Below are positions 1 through 11,931 of a stretch of DNA of 64,000 nucleotides, one piece after another. The translations under genes were made by a program, and so were the position numbers. The first letter of the stretch is position 1. Every line of letters begins with the position of its first letter. The notes beneath the pieces are model-generated. The model had not been told where the DNA came from. It was given only the letters and a program-made list of their open reading frames with translations, and did not search any database. Source of the stretch: Sordaria brevicollis (Eukaryota; Ascomycota; Sordariomycetes; Sordariales; Sordariaceae); assembly GCA_033439795.1 (NCBI GenBank), contig JAUTDP010000006.1, forward strand, positions 1,240,001 to 1,304,000, in the 5' to 3' direction.

Positions 1-19
1 TAACTTTCTACTAAATTAA

Positions 20-110
20 TATATATTTTATTTTCTTCTTTTATCGGGACGATCTTTCGATCTTTAAATACGTCGATATATTTATCCAAAAAGTTTTTAA
101 ATTTTCAATA
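20..110 (-). pseudogene. Start of reverse transcriptase region (remnant)
   Basis: The minus-strand translation reads FLDKYIDVFKDRKIVPIKEE. This resembles the 'F..kY.dvF.....lP' lead-in to the RT domain of Gypsy pol polyproteins, with the expected proline-histidine motif already damaged. The catalytic RT core would lie left of position 1, outside the window. The identification rests mainly on its position after the retropepsin remnant. Confidence 0.45.
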
Positions 111-730
111 AATTTTAGATCGTTATTATAAATATTAACGCTTACTTCCGATAGGATTAATTTAACGTTATTAAATTTATTAAATCCGTATAATAAAAGA
201 GAAAATACTTCTTTATATATAATTTCTTTTTTATTTTTAATATTTTAATTAATATATATCGTATATTGAATAAATATTAATCCTATTTCTACTTTTATAA
301 ATAAGTAAACGATATTTCTTATATCGATAAATATAGCCTTTTTACCTAAATAATAAAAGGGTTTTATAATTATGCTAATTCGAATGCCGGTTGGAATAAA
401 AAGCGCCTTATCGCTTTTATTAACGAAAAGTATATATTTTTTAATAGCGTTATTAATAATCGTATTTAATAAATAAGGGTATTACGTATAAAAGTTATAC
501 GTTAATAATTCTTTTTAATATTATTTTTTACCCTTTTTACGCTATAAGTAATTAAAGGGGGCGTTATACTTAATAAGAATAATACTAAATTAATTTAAGT
601 ATAGTATTATATTATATTTTATATATATTTTTATAAATAACGTTTCGTTCTCCGCTTCCTTTTTTTTAAAATATACTTCACCCTATATTTTTATACCGAA
701 GATTAATTTTATTAAATAAATTAACAAATT

Positions 731-960
731 AAAGTCAATCTTAATATTATAATTTTTGAGAAAATCTATTCCTAATAATATATTCGGGTTAAAGTAGTTA
801 ATTATTAGCGTTGAAATTTGAAAATATTTATTAACCCAAATATTATTAACGTATCCTTCTATATAGAAATTAAATTCTATACGAATATCGATTATAATTT
901 TAGAAGCTATACCCCTTATTATATTAAATTCAATAGAAGTATATCGTACATTTAGCGAAA
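731..960 (-). pseudogene. Retropepsin C-terminal remnant of Gypsy pol
   Basis: Read through stops on the minus strand, positions 790-731 encode ILLGIDFLKNYNIKIDF. This is the family signature 'iLGmdfLr.yn..idf' at the C-terminal end of Gypsy aspartic proteases. The preceding 170 bp continue in the same frame as a beta-strand-like hydrophobic stretch, as expected of a retropepsin. The catalytic D-T/S-G triad is not recognisable after mutation. This is the strongest single piece of evidence that the block is Gypsy-type and lies on the minus strand. Confidence 0.65.
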
Positions 961-1699
961 ATTAATTAATAAATATTCTATTTACTATAATATTAGAATA
1001 TTTTAAATTTAAATATATTATAATAAATAATATATCAAAGTCTAATTTAATTTTTATTTAATAGTAAATAATATTTCTTTTTAGGTTTAACCCGCTATTA
1101 TATAATATAATATCCGGAATAACTTTAATCGTTTAACCTTTTATAAAAATTAATATATAATATTAATTTTTATATATTACGTTAAATAAAGTAAATTAAA
1201 CCCCTTTGGCGGATACGGGTAATTTTAATTTAATATTACTCCTCCGGTCCGTATTAAACCGGATTACTATACCGAATATATTCTATTTTACCGTATTTAA
1301 CCCTTATCCTAAAAAATTAAACGATTTATAAAAAGTTTAGGCCTTTTCTAAATATTTAAGAATAATAATTAAATTAAAGTCGGATAATAAATTTAATTAC
1401 TATATAAATCGCTCTATTATAAATTAAATACTTCCTACTTCAATTTTATTATTCTTAATAATTAATAATAATAATACCGTCTTTAATTTAATGATTTTAA
1501 TTTTCCAAACGAATTCGACTTTTTTACTCGTATAAATAAGATTAATAAAATAAATAGAACGAATATTATTAATTTAAGAAATAATATTATTTATATTAAA
1601 TTCGTTAAAGTTAATTTCGAAATCGTAAATAAAAAAATAATTATCCTTCTTAAATTTTTCTACTTTATTATTAATATCCGATTTATCGTTTAAAATATC

Positions 1700-2900
1700 C
1701 ATTTAATTAATATATATATATTTACCGTCCCGAGACGGCTATTTCTTACCGAACCGTCTATTACGACGGTAAAAACGAATAAGTGAATTATTAGAACGAG
1801 AATTAAAGCGATTATTCGAACGGTCGTTTCGGTTATTATTATTTAATTTATTATTAGACTGAAAATTATTACCCTAATTATTACTAAATTTATTAAAACT
1901 TTTATTATTTCTACGAAATTTGCTATAATAACCCTAAAATATTAAATTCTCCCCTTTTTCGTCGTTAAATTTAATATTATCTTTATCGGAATTATCGGTT
2001 ATATAAACCGTTTAGTAAACGGAATAGCTATTCTTAGCCTTATTAAATATTTTTTATTTTAATACTATTACCCTTTCGATTACGCCGTTAATATAAACGG
2101 CCCTTTTAATAGAATTTTTAAAACGAATATAAAATTTATACAATTTTAAGTAAAAATTATTCTAAAATTGGGTATAGAATTAGAAATTTATCGAATCTCC
2201 CTATAAATAAATATATTAGAATAATTAACCCGTATATTTATATAACGCGAACGGGCTTTTTTTATTTATTTTAATAGTAAATAAATAAATGTCTAATTAC
2301 TTTTAAACTTCGTAGGGTTTAATTCCAAATTCGTATTATAGGGTATATTAAATTTTATTAAAGTTATTTTACAATATTTTTTTCTCCTCCAGGGATAAAA
2401 TTTGAATTTATTATTTTAAAGCTTTATTATATAATAATTATTAGAAATTCCTTACGATAATTTCTTTACGTTTAGAATATTCCTTATAAACGTCGTTAAT
2501 AGCGATAAAGAAAGTTTAATAATTAGGGTAAATAATAATTTTACCCTCGTTATATACCCTTCCTTCCTTTTTTAATTTATCGATATTAAGAAAGAATATT
2601 CCTATATTAATAAATTTCTACTAAATAGTTTTATTATTGTTATATATTTTATTATCGTTATAATTAATATAAAATCCTAAACGATTAGGCCGGTTATTAC
2701 AATTAATTTAATAATTTAATTAGGAATCCTATTTATTCTTATTATTCTTAAAGGCGCCGATCCTAATAATTAAATCTTATATTATAATTTATATAATCTA
2801 ATACATTTCTGCGTTCTATATATTTTATTAAAAATTAGTTTTCTTTAGCGGAATTAGGTTCGGAATAATTAATTATTTTACTAAATTAAATATAATTACT
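1700..2900 (-). pseudogene. Gag remnant of Gypsy retrotransposon
   Basis: A discontinuous minus-strand reading frame shows a region resembling the gag capsid helical segment (around 2400-2550). It is followed by an Asn/Arg-rich basic stretch (around 1730-1960), as is usual just before the gag zinc knuckle. The CCHC cysteines cannot be seen, because RIP would turn TGY codons into TAY. Its position upstream of the retropepsin remnant supports the call; the sequence alone would not. Confidence 0.4.
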
Positions 2901-5185
2901 TTTTTAATCGTATTAATTCCGATTCGGCTGTAATAATTTTAATTTCGAATAAGTATACTTTATAAATAAAGAGAAATAGTTATTAACTAAATTTCGTCCT
3001 ATTAATTAGTAAAGCTATTTTATATATAATATTAAGGACGAATATTTTAACGGATATTATAATAGGGATAAATATCGTATCGATAATAATTAATTCGCTA
3101 TATATCCGTATACGGCCGATAATTATTATATTAATAGTACGTTATAATTAATATTATTATTAATAAGATCGGTTATAATTAATATAGGCCGGGTATTTAT
3201 TACCGGCTACGGTTATAAAATTTAACGAAGCGGGAATTAATATCTTCCTTCGGACTTAATATTCGAACTTCCCTATAGGGGTAATCTATACGCTTAGTCC
3301 GTTAAAAATCTCTAAAATAAATTATTAATACAAAATTACTTTAGGTCCTTATAATTAAGAATTATATAAAACTATTCTATTATAGCGTTATAAATTAATA
3401 ATTATTAATTTAGTATTATAGTACGTTAAGCTTAGCTTATTTAATAAATTTAATTAATTATAGGGATATATAATTTAGCATAAATAAGTATTTAAGGAAG
3501 TATTCTAATCGGATAAATTAGACCCTATTTAATTTATTAATTTTAGGGCTCGAATTATTTATAAGCTTATAGATATTAATTTATAAACCGAATATTTTAA
3601 TTCGATACTATATTTCTACTTTGGATTTAGATAATAATTTGCTAAATTAGGTTTATTTAAACCGGCGCTATAATTAAGTAATTATTAATTATAATTAATT
3701 AAGTATAAAATACTTTTTAATTTACTCGTATTAATTCCTATTAATATTAAAACGTACTTTATTAAATTAAAGTAACCTAATTAATTATAATAGCCTAGCC
3801 TTAAATTATACCTTAATATCTTTAAATTATATTAAATTAAACTATTTATTTTTAAAATTATTTAGGGGGCGAATTTAAATTTATAATATTCGTAATTATA
3901 TTATCGTCCGACAACGAAGTATTAAGTATAGAAAAGGCTTTACTTAATTAAAGGGCGTTCGAATTATCTTCGGGTATTTCCGAATAAGGTACATTAATTA
4001 TAATAATTAAATTATTATATTCGATTTATATTATTAATTATTTAAATAAGCGTATTATAATATTTAAAGCTACCGAAGGGGTATAATTTACTTTAAAAGG
4101 CTAGGCCGATATTCTATTTCCGCTAATCTTTAATTATTTAATTACTTTAACCTCCTTTAAATCCTTTTTAATTTAATTTAAGAAAGTCTTATAATTTACC
4201 TTTCTAAACTATTAATTTTATTTATCCTTTTCGAATAATTAAATTTAATAAAATAGTAGTTTAATCGAATTAATTAGCCTATAATAAATATATAGTAGAA
4301 AAACCGATTCGGCGTTAACGGTATTTAAATTAACGATTTAACTTTCGTTAAATTTATTATCGTCTTATTTAAACTAATCCGATTTAATAACGAATTAACT
4401 ATTTTCGTTAATTTTAATTTAAACGGCTTTATAAATAAACGTATAAATAAATTCTATGAAACGTTCCTTATAATATAAATTATAATCGACGTTAGCTTTA
4501 ATAAAATTAATAATTCGTTACGCTTTTTTAGTAATTTAATTATTTTAAAATTTAGGAATAATTATAACCGAAATTGGTTACGCTATATTTATCCTTTTAC
4601 CGGGGAATATAAAAATAAAATTATAAAAAAAAGGGAAAATACTCCTTTAGAGTTTATATTAATATTTAATAGTAATAAATTTAATTATTTATCGTATTAA
4701 TTTTATCGAATATTTCCCCCTTATTAAAGAGAAAGAAATAAAGAGATAATAAAGTCGTTCTTAGAATCGATTTAAGTTATGGATATTATTTATTACGCGA
4801 AGAATATCCTTATAAATAGTAATAAAATAAATAAAGAATAGAATAAAATGAATATTAAATTATTAAGACGGGTAGTAGTACGTAATAATAAATAATTAAG
4901 AATAATAAAAGAAGTAATAAAGATATTCAAGGTTGGGACTTTATAGGAGCCTTATATATACGTTTAAAGATAATATGTGTAAGATATAGTAATAATAAAT
5001 AAATAGTTAATTAATAATCCCGATAGTTTTAACGACGACGGTCTAAATAACCCCCTTTTATAGATATAACCTACCCGGATGAGCGAGTTATAGTATAAAT
5101 AACTATAATTCGAGACGAGTTATATTAATTCAAGTAACGAGGAGACCTTCCTATCATCGACAGGAATATCTCCTAACATCTTCAT

Positions 5186-5716
5186 TAAAGAGGAGGGGAA
5201 AAAATTCCGGGACAGCGAAAAACCTTGGGACAACTAGAATACTTAATAAAACGCTAAGAAATCTGTTAGTGCAGCTGAACAAAGATGATTTCAGCCACGA
5301 AACTATTTTTAAAAAATCCAAGAAAAATCCCTAAGATTAGAAAGGGGTTCCGAAAGCCATTTTCAAAGTTATATCAATTTTAGTAAAGTTGGGAAGAAGA
5401 AAACTAGAAGAAAGGCGTTGAACAACTATAGAATTGGCGATCCGTTTTGCGCATACCCTCTTCTAATTTTGGTTCCAATAACTACCTTTTAAGCTACCAT
5501 TTCTTTACCCTTTGGAATTGAATCTTAAGAATGAGAAATTATCTTTCTAATATTTAAAAGACACTTCGAGATTTTTCTTGGATTTTTTGCAAATAGTTTC
5601 ATGGCTGAAATCATCGTTGTTCAGCTGCACTAACAGATTTCTTAGCGTTTTATTAGGTGTTCTGGTTGTCCTAAGGTTTTTCGCTGTCCCGGAATTTTTT
5701 TCCCCCCTCTTTAGTA
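5186..5716. repeat. Inverted repeat, two ~145-bp arms with 239-bp spacer
   Basis: Positions 5186-5330 and the reverse complement of 5570-5716 align almost end to end. Both contain AATTCCGGGACAGCGAAAAA, then ACGCTAAGAAATCTGTTAGT and GCAGCTGAAC. Most differences are transitions (for example CCTTGGG against CCTTAGG and GAATACTTAA against GAACACCTAA), as expected if one arm was hit by RIP. The arms straddle the boundary between the RIP block and normal-GC DNA. No transposon family or target duplication was recognised. It could be a small inverted-repeat element or an inverted duplication. Confidence 0.8.
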
Positions 5717-5730
5717 AGAGGGGGTGGACA

Positions 5731-7891
5731 AAAGGTTCCCGCCTGCCCACCCCCAAGTATCTAACCGCAAGGAGAAGTCCTTTCTTTTTGGTCTTCACTT
5801 CAATCAAGGTATTTTCTTGCATCTGCCTAGAGTTCAGAATGTCTAGATGCCTATACTTTTTGTGTGTGATGATACTGCATTAACTATGGGTACTTCCATT
5901 GTTATTGAAATGCTCAACTTGATTATGTTTATTCATTGTTGTTCTTGTCATGCTGTTTCCGGTCATCTATTCACGTAAGGAAATCATCAATCATACCGAC
6001 GGAGATATGGAATTACTGGCACGTTCCGTGGCAGTCCCGAAAGTTGAATGAATGGCAATTCTTCACTCTTATCACAATGAGCGCTCGATCTTATGGGGGG
6101 TAATTCACGAAGACGAAACGACAACCTTCAAAATAACCAACACCGGCAAGAAAGTGGCAAAATGTCTGCCTCATGTGCAATAATCCGCAAGAGACGAAAA
6201 GAGACGAAAAGAGACGAACAGAGAGGGCCTTGCGACGAGTCTTTCTGTACCTAGCATGTGAGCATGCCAATCTCCCCAGAGGATGGATGTCACGTCTTTT
6301 CCGTCAGGAATTGTCTGCCCCTCTGTTTGCCTTATTTGGATCTTATCATGATAATCATGCCCTTTTTACCCTTTCAAGGCGCTTGACGCTGAATCCGGGT
6401 TGCTCTGAGCCAGACCAATCCTCCGATCCCGGCCTCAACTATCCGATAAAGGCAACCTTCGAACCAGGGAGAAGCGACCCGACGTCCCGGCCCGTCTGAC
6501 AGCCCGCGTTTCCACGCAACTATACCTGGTCGGCGATCATATAACTGATCCTCATGAAGAACATCATCCATTTCGAGATCAAACTTTTGGGTCGGCGGCG
6601 AGTTCGCGGAAGGTTGGCTCCGGGTACAACAGGGGAGTAAATGTAGAGATGTGAGGTAACCGTGACATTGACATTGGGCCGTGGACGGGTGCAACTTTCA
6701 ACCATAAAAGTTTGGCCGAGTTGAGGAGACTATTGATTTTCCTGGACAAAGAAACTGGGAATCAAGGACAACTTTTCTGTGGTTCTGCGTAGTGGAAGTG
6801 GGATAACTCGATATAATAAGTCCCCCAAAGTTGTCGTGGTTGTCGCAGCTCCGTGATGTATTTCATGATGTATTTCCATATTCGGAGTTGGGCAACGTTA
6901 GTTGAAGACTTGGATGAATGAAAGAAGATGCTCGAGGACCACGGCTCGTGGTGATACCTACCTACCTGCAAGTAGAAAAGCAGAACAGCTGTCATTGCAG
7001 TTGCAACCATGCCACAACTAGGAAGCGGTGGTCTGACGGTATCCCAAAACCAATTTTGTGAGGACCTGGAGTTGGCGATGTTCCAAGACAATAAGAACTG
7101 CTCACGCAAAGAGTTTTAAGAGTTCCAAAACCACCAACAATAACGACGCATTTCAGCTGATGAATTAGGGATAAGGTCTAACGCCCTTTCGTTCGAGAAG
7201 ACGTTGATTTTGTTCTCGGAGAGTTTTCGATCAAGATGCCCGTCACCGATTGCCGATCACCTGCCCGGTTGGCAATGGTTTAGGGCAGTCAACGGCGTGC
7301 GCCAGGGTTTCGCATCCTATTTTAGGGGCGTGACAATGCCACCAGCTATGTAGCTCGGGGCAAGCCCTGGGCCAAGATCAGGGAAATGCAACTTGATCAG
7401 TGAATTGGGATTGGGGGTTGTGTGCAAATGCGACCCTGGGAAGTATGGAAGTTGGGAATCCAGCTGAAAAGAGAATGAAGAGCAAGAAGGTTTCCTGAAC
7501 CAAAAAAAGAGATGAGCGGATCAAATAACAAAAGATTGGGGATAGTTAATCTCCGGAGTTCTACATACCCGCAATATGAAAATTCGGTGTAAAACATATG
7601 TTAAGAATTTGGAAAGATTACGTCATGGACTTAGATGAGCCTCCTGAATATCAACAACAAACAACATCGAAAACATGTCCAAGTTGGATATCGTGTTCGG
7701 GTTGAGTCTTCGCTGTCTTCCCAACCGTTCTTCAATCACCGCTCACAACCGGAACAACTGACAAATGGTAAAAAAAAGCTGGGTTGACCCCGTCATCGGC
7801 GTGCAGTCCTTGGGATGGGAAACTTGGAAACCGATAGTCAAACTTATCCGCAAGCGTACAAACCTGATGGGTGATGATGGATCGTGGAGGA
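5731..7891. other. Gene-free normal-GC island between two RIP blocks
   Basis: The composition is that of ordinary intergenic DNA. Only short overlapping ORFs occur on both strands (about 115 codons at most); none shows a recognisable domain, codon bias or plausible splice structure. The island is bounded on the left by the inverted repeat next to the Gypsy remnant and on the right by the target duplication of the MULE. A short tandem repeat lies at 6191-6220. Confidence 0.6.
6191..6220. repeat. Tandem repeat, GAGACGAAAA x3
   Basis: Three consecutive 10-bp units, GAGACGAAAA, GAGACGAAAA and GAGACGAACA, in a gene-free region. Confidence 0.85.
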
Positions 7892-7899
7892 GTTTCACG

Positions 7900-7969
7900 C
7901 GAGCCGCTTAAATCCACTGTGTCCCGTGCTTAAATCCCCTGTACCCACCTACTCACGTGCCTTGTCCCC
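7900..7969 (+). repeat. Left 70-bp terminal inverted repeat of MULE
   Basis: It begins CGAGCCGCTTAAATCC and ends CCTTGTCCCC. It contains two imperfect copies of a roughly 20-bp subrepeat, each starting GCTTAAATCC (starting at 7905 and 7929). Four of the five differences from the other end are G here and A there, which suggests that the right TIR took RIP hits. Similarity stops sharply at 7969. Confidence 0.9.
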
Positions 7970-9029
7970 TATATCAGCGTATGTCAACGCTATATAAATC
8001 TATTATAAATTGATATCTACGTACTATAATTACCAAAAATACTATAATCGAAACTATACGAATAAATAAAATAAGGCGGTTTTAATAGAGAAATAATATT
8101 ACGTAAAATAATAAAAATTATATTAATTTATTATAGCTAACCCTTATAAGGGGGGTATTATTCCTCCTCCTATTATTGGGGGTATTACTCTTCCTGTTAG
8201 GGGAATTATTATTAGATCTTTATAATTAATTATATAAAGTAATTTTATATAAATAATTATATTAATAAGTTTAGGTAATAAATAGTTTTTATTAAGCTTT
8301 TTATTAAAGGTATATTAGTATAGAAGAGGGAAGGGGTATTTATTAAGAGGGTATAACGTTATACCCTAATTATTATATTTATTATTAGGAGGAGGGGGGG
8401 AATTGGGAATTAATATATAGCGTTTACTCCCGTTAATATTTTAATTATTTTAATTATATTAATAATGTTTATAATATTTATAATATTTATGCCCTTATTA
8501 ATTCTTTTTCTAATTATATTTATCGCTTCGTAAGGGTATTTATAATCGATAATAAGTTTGAGGCTACTTTTTTAATGCTTTAAAGGTCTTTTCGAATTTG
8601 GGTAATTGTTTAGGCGGCCGTTACCTTCGTTATTTTTAGCTTTTTATATAGCGGCGGTTAGGTATTATAAGTAGGTTCGTAATATATATTCGAGGATATA
8701 ATATTAATTATTATAGTAGGAATAGGTTAGTTATTATTTTTTATTTATAAAGTATATTATTAGCGTTTATTAAAGATTGGTTTAGGATTTTTCTTTTTAC
8801 GTATATTTAGAAATTTTGTAATTAATAGTTAATAATAATATAAAGGTTAGTAGGAGGTAGTTAATATAAAAAGATAATAGGGGAGGTAATTTTTACTTCT
8901 TTGGGCTTTAATTATTAATAATGGTTAATGTAATCGAATTCGAATAATTTATTAATACGTAAAAATTGTAATATTTTATACTAATAAAATAAATTAAATT
9001 ATATTCGAAAATCCTTGCTATAATTAATT

Positions 9030-11023
9030 ATTACCCTCTTATTCGCGATAATTTCTTATATAAATTATAATTAGCGAATTATTAAATCGAGGGTAATGAA
9101 ATTGGTGAAATACCGTAGTTTGGTGAAGATTTTGTAGGAGTATTCGGTGACCTTCTTCGAAATTTACGTAGTATACCGCGATTGGAAGGTTTTTTTGACG
9201 CGGGAGAGCGTTTCTTCGATGGTATTAAATAATTGGTTGAAATTGAGGCGGCGGTTTTTGAATAGGGATTTTAATAATTTATATATACTTTTTATACGAT
9301 TTGTAATTTTAATACTAAAGTTAGAATACGTTTTGATAATAAAGTTAGCGAATTTATACTTTATAGGGATATACGTATTTAATAAATAAATAATAATATT
9401 TAATAAAAAATGTAAAATTAGTTATTAATTTAATTATTTATATAATAATAGATTATATTTACTTTATTAATTACTAAACTTATATTTAAGAATCTTTTAT
9501 TTTTATTAGAATTTTTCCTCCTTATTAATATATATAACCGCGTATTACGTTGCTAAAATACTATTTGCGTTAATTAGTTATTACTTTTTTTGCGGGTTGT
9601 TTTTAGGAGTGTAATTAATGAGCCGTTTTAATTAGAGATTTTTTATTAAATTATTTGAATATAATACGTAATCCCCTTTATTGAGAAATTTAATAATAAT
9701 ATTAGATAAGAATTTATAATCGTTGGTATTATTATTATTAGTATCGTTTTGTAAATAGCTTTTATTATTACTTTGCTCGTTAAACGCCGTTCTATTAAAA
9801 GAGTTAATTTATTTTTTCTTAATATTGAACGTAACGTTTTTTATAATATGCTATAAATAGATTTAGTACTACGCGCCGTTAAAAATTGCCTTTATAACCC
9901 TTTTATATTTTTTATTAAAATTGGTAATAATGATTTTAAGTAAAGGGATTCCTTTAACGGTAATAAGGTTTTTAAATTATTCGAGGATTTAAATAAAATT
10001 TATTTCGGTCTCCCTATTAAATAAATAATACCTAATATTAAAGGTAATATAGAAGGAAGTAACCTTATAAATTTATAATAGAAATATATTAAAACGGTTA
10101 ATTTTATACGTATAATTAAAATTTTAAACCTCTAGGTTTTTTCCTAATTATTTAATACTTTAATTATATATTTAAAATATTTTATTAATTATACCTTCTA
10201 ATTTACTACCTTTATAATAGATTTCGAAGGCGGTAATTCCTTTAGTGGTAATTAACGTATTAACGAATTATTAGGTAGGAGTGAAGGTATTAACTTTATT
10301 CTCCCGGTTTATTTTTAAAGCGTTGAAAATATTTATACGACCGACCTTAATATTAGGAAATTCGTTATATAAAGTCGACGTAATATTTGAAGAAGTAGTT
10401 TTTAATTAGTATATGTAGCGAATAATATTTGTATTGATATTTTTAATATAGTTAATATAATAATTAATAGCGTTATAAGCGGCGATTTTTAAATTTAGAG
10501 GATAATAGTAATAAAGGTATTATATAGTAAAAAATTAGCGGTCGGTTACTATTAATTATATAGCCTTCGCCTTTTATTAATAATCTTTTTTCTTTATTTA
10601 GGATTTTCTCGATTTTTTAGTAAATATAGTAGGATTCTTCCTTTTATTATTTACCGGCTCGTTTTTAGAGTATTTAAGGTTATACCGTTACGGTATACCC
10701 TTAAGGTAATTATTAGGCCTCCTTTTAATAATAGTAAATTTAAAATTATAAACCTTTTTTTTAATTTCGAAGAGGAACGTATCGAACGTTAACTAAATGT
10801 AATTATTTAATTCGTTAATGGGCGAGGTTTCTACAATATAATTTTCTACCTTTTTAACCGTAGCCGCGATTATAGGGAGATAGAATTTATTAACCTCCTT
10901 CTTAATAGGAGGGCGGGGGGGAGGGGATAACTTCTCGAATTTTACGACCGCGGTAATTTCGAGGTTTAAATTGGGCGCGCGGGCCTTTATAGGGGAATTG
11001 GTTAAATCGATAATTTTAAGCAT
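9030..11023 (-). pseudogene. Decayed MULE transposase
   Basis: Reading through stops on the minus strand gives successive family signatures. Around 10790-10690 is FEIKKKVYNFKFTIIKRR, like the FAR1/WRKY-GCM1-type DNA-binding N-terminus. Around 10560-10200 is a stretch comparable to 'HnHpl..a...R'. Around 10065-9805 is a block with FNRETEINFI, KIIITNFNKKYKRVIKAIF and HIIKNVTFNIKKK, matching the MULE catalytic core, which ends in the C..H ('ClWHilKNV') motif. The expected ITDFD aspartates now read ITNFN, a G-to-A change. A C-terminal helical region follows to about 9030. A 76-codon open stretch starts at ATG 11023. No functional product is possible. Confidence 0.75.
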
Positions 11024-11230
11024 TTATATAGGACGAACGGTTAATTAGTATATTACCCTCCTTTAACCCCTTAATATTATAATTTACTTTAGTAATATAT
11101 TGTATTATATAATAGCGATAGCGATATATATAGTTTTAATTATGTGGTATAGATTATTAGGGAATAGGTTACCCGATATTACTACTATTAAAATTATAGT
11201 GTGAGCGATATAGCCGAGCCTTTTTGGTAG

Positions 11231-11300
11231 GGGGATAAGGTACGTGAGTAGGTGGGTACAGGGGATTTAAGTACGGGATACAGTGGATTTAAGCGGGTCG
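11231..11300 (-). repeat. Right 70-bp terminal inverted repeat of MULE
   Basis: This is the inverted copy of 7900-7969. The outer 16 bases match at 15 positions. The target duplication GTTTCACG follows at 11301-11308. Confidence 0.9.
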
Positions 11301-11308
11301 GTTTCACG

Positions 11309-11931
11309 TGGGCGGATCGCGAAGGGTAGTTCCATGATTGGCTGGACCGGTCCGTGGGATGGGCCTAACGGCCCACGCAGATATCCACAGAACACGAAAT
11401 CGGCGTCCTTCTGTGCATGATCCCGGATTTATCAGCGCTCCCACAGATTTTGGGTCAGAAACTATCTTCAAAAGTACCTTTGTTTTTGGCGTTACCCCGG
11501 TGATGGATACGGCGTCGTGCACGGATGGATGCCGATTTCGCGCAGGACACGTTCGCAACCCACAGAGCCAAAGGTTGGAAGTTACGAAGCTGAGCAACCT
11601 TGACAGCCCCTCGAAGCTGGAAGAAGCTGGGACCTGATCAGGAGATCATGAATGTTTGGGCCGAGTGAGCTGTTCGTGCCTGGAAGCCCCGCGGATCTTG
11701 GATGTCAAGCATCCCAGAAAGTTGTTTGAATGGCCCACAGGGTTGGACCGGCACACGAACTATCCTCCGCCTTGGAAGCCATCGCAATGATGGTGGTTGG
11801 CCTGACCCTGTTCTGCAGAGGGGGAGGAGGACCGACCGTTTTGTTATAAGACGGAGCGTTGTCGTTCTTAGGTCGCTCATATGGTCCGTCCGTCGTCTTG
11901 TTCTCCTCGAATATCTGCAACCGTCGTCAAG
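11309..11931. other. Laccase upstream region with a small inverted repeat
   Basis: No gene was found. Between the MULE and the laccase ATG, an imperfect inverted repeat pairs 11393-11425 with 11515-11550 (shared core CGAAATCGGC and GTGCAYGA). I saw no TATA box at a convincing distance from 11932. Confidence 0.6.

Larger units (their letters stand above)
1..5150 (-). mobile_element. RIP-degraded LTR/Gypsy retrotransposon (partial)
   Basis: The block is extremely AT-rich and TA-rich, with stop codons in every frame and no long ORF. Read through its stops on the minus strand, it keeps Gypsy order: a gag-like basic region (about 1700-2900), a retropepsin C-terminus (about 731-960) and the segment just before reverse transcriptase (about 20-110), so pol runs off the left edge. 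The G-to-A and C-to-T bias fits repeat-induced point mutation as known in Neurospora and relatives. I could not find the LTR or define the right boundary. Sequence at 3000-5150 may be leader, LTR or a second nested element. It returns to normal composition near 5150. Confidence 0.8.
7900..11300 (-). mobile_element. Complete RIP-mutated Mutator-like (MULE) DNA transposon
   Basis: The element is 3,401 bp, with 70-bp gap-free terminal inverted repeats at 7900-7969 and 11231-11300 (65 of 70 identical). It is flanked by the exact 8-bp direct repeat GTTTCACG (7892-7899 and 11301-11308). The interior is AT-rich with stops throughout, like the Gypsy block. On the minus strand, a transposase remnant from 11023 to about 9030 matches the fungal MULE layout. 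Eight-base duplications also occur in hAT and P elements, but the decayed protein and the long TIRs favour MULE. The element ends 631 bp before the laccase start codon. Confidence 0.85.

Noticed and set aside
5547..5883. Overlapping ORFs of 91 and 101 codons on opposite strands
   Set aside because: They lie within one arm of the inverted repeat and its flank, in a repeat-edge region. There is no domain or splice support, and both strands are open only by base composition.
9147..9389. 80-codon plus-strand ORF inside the MULE
   Set aside because: It lies antisense to the decayed transposase C-terminus; the minus-strand reading matches the MULE layout better.
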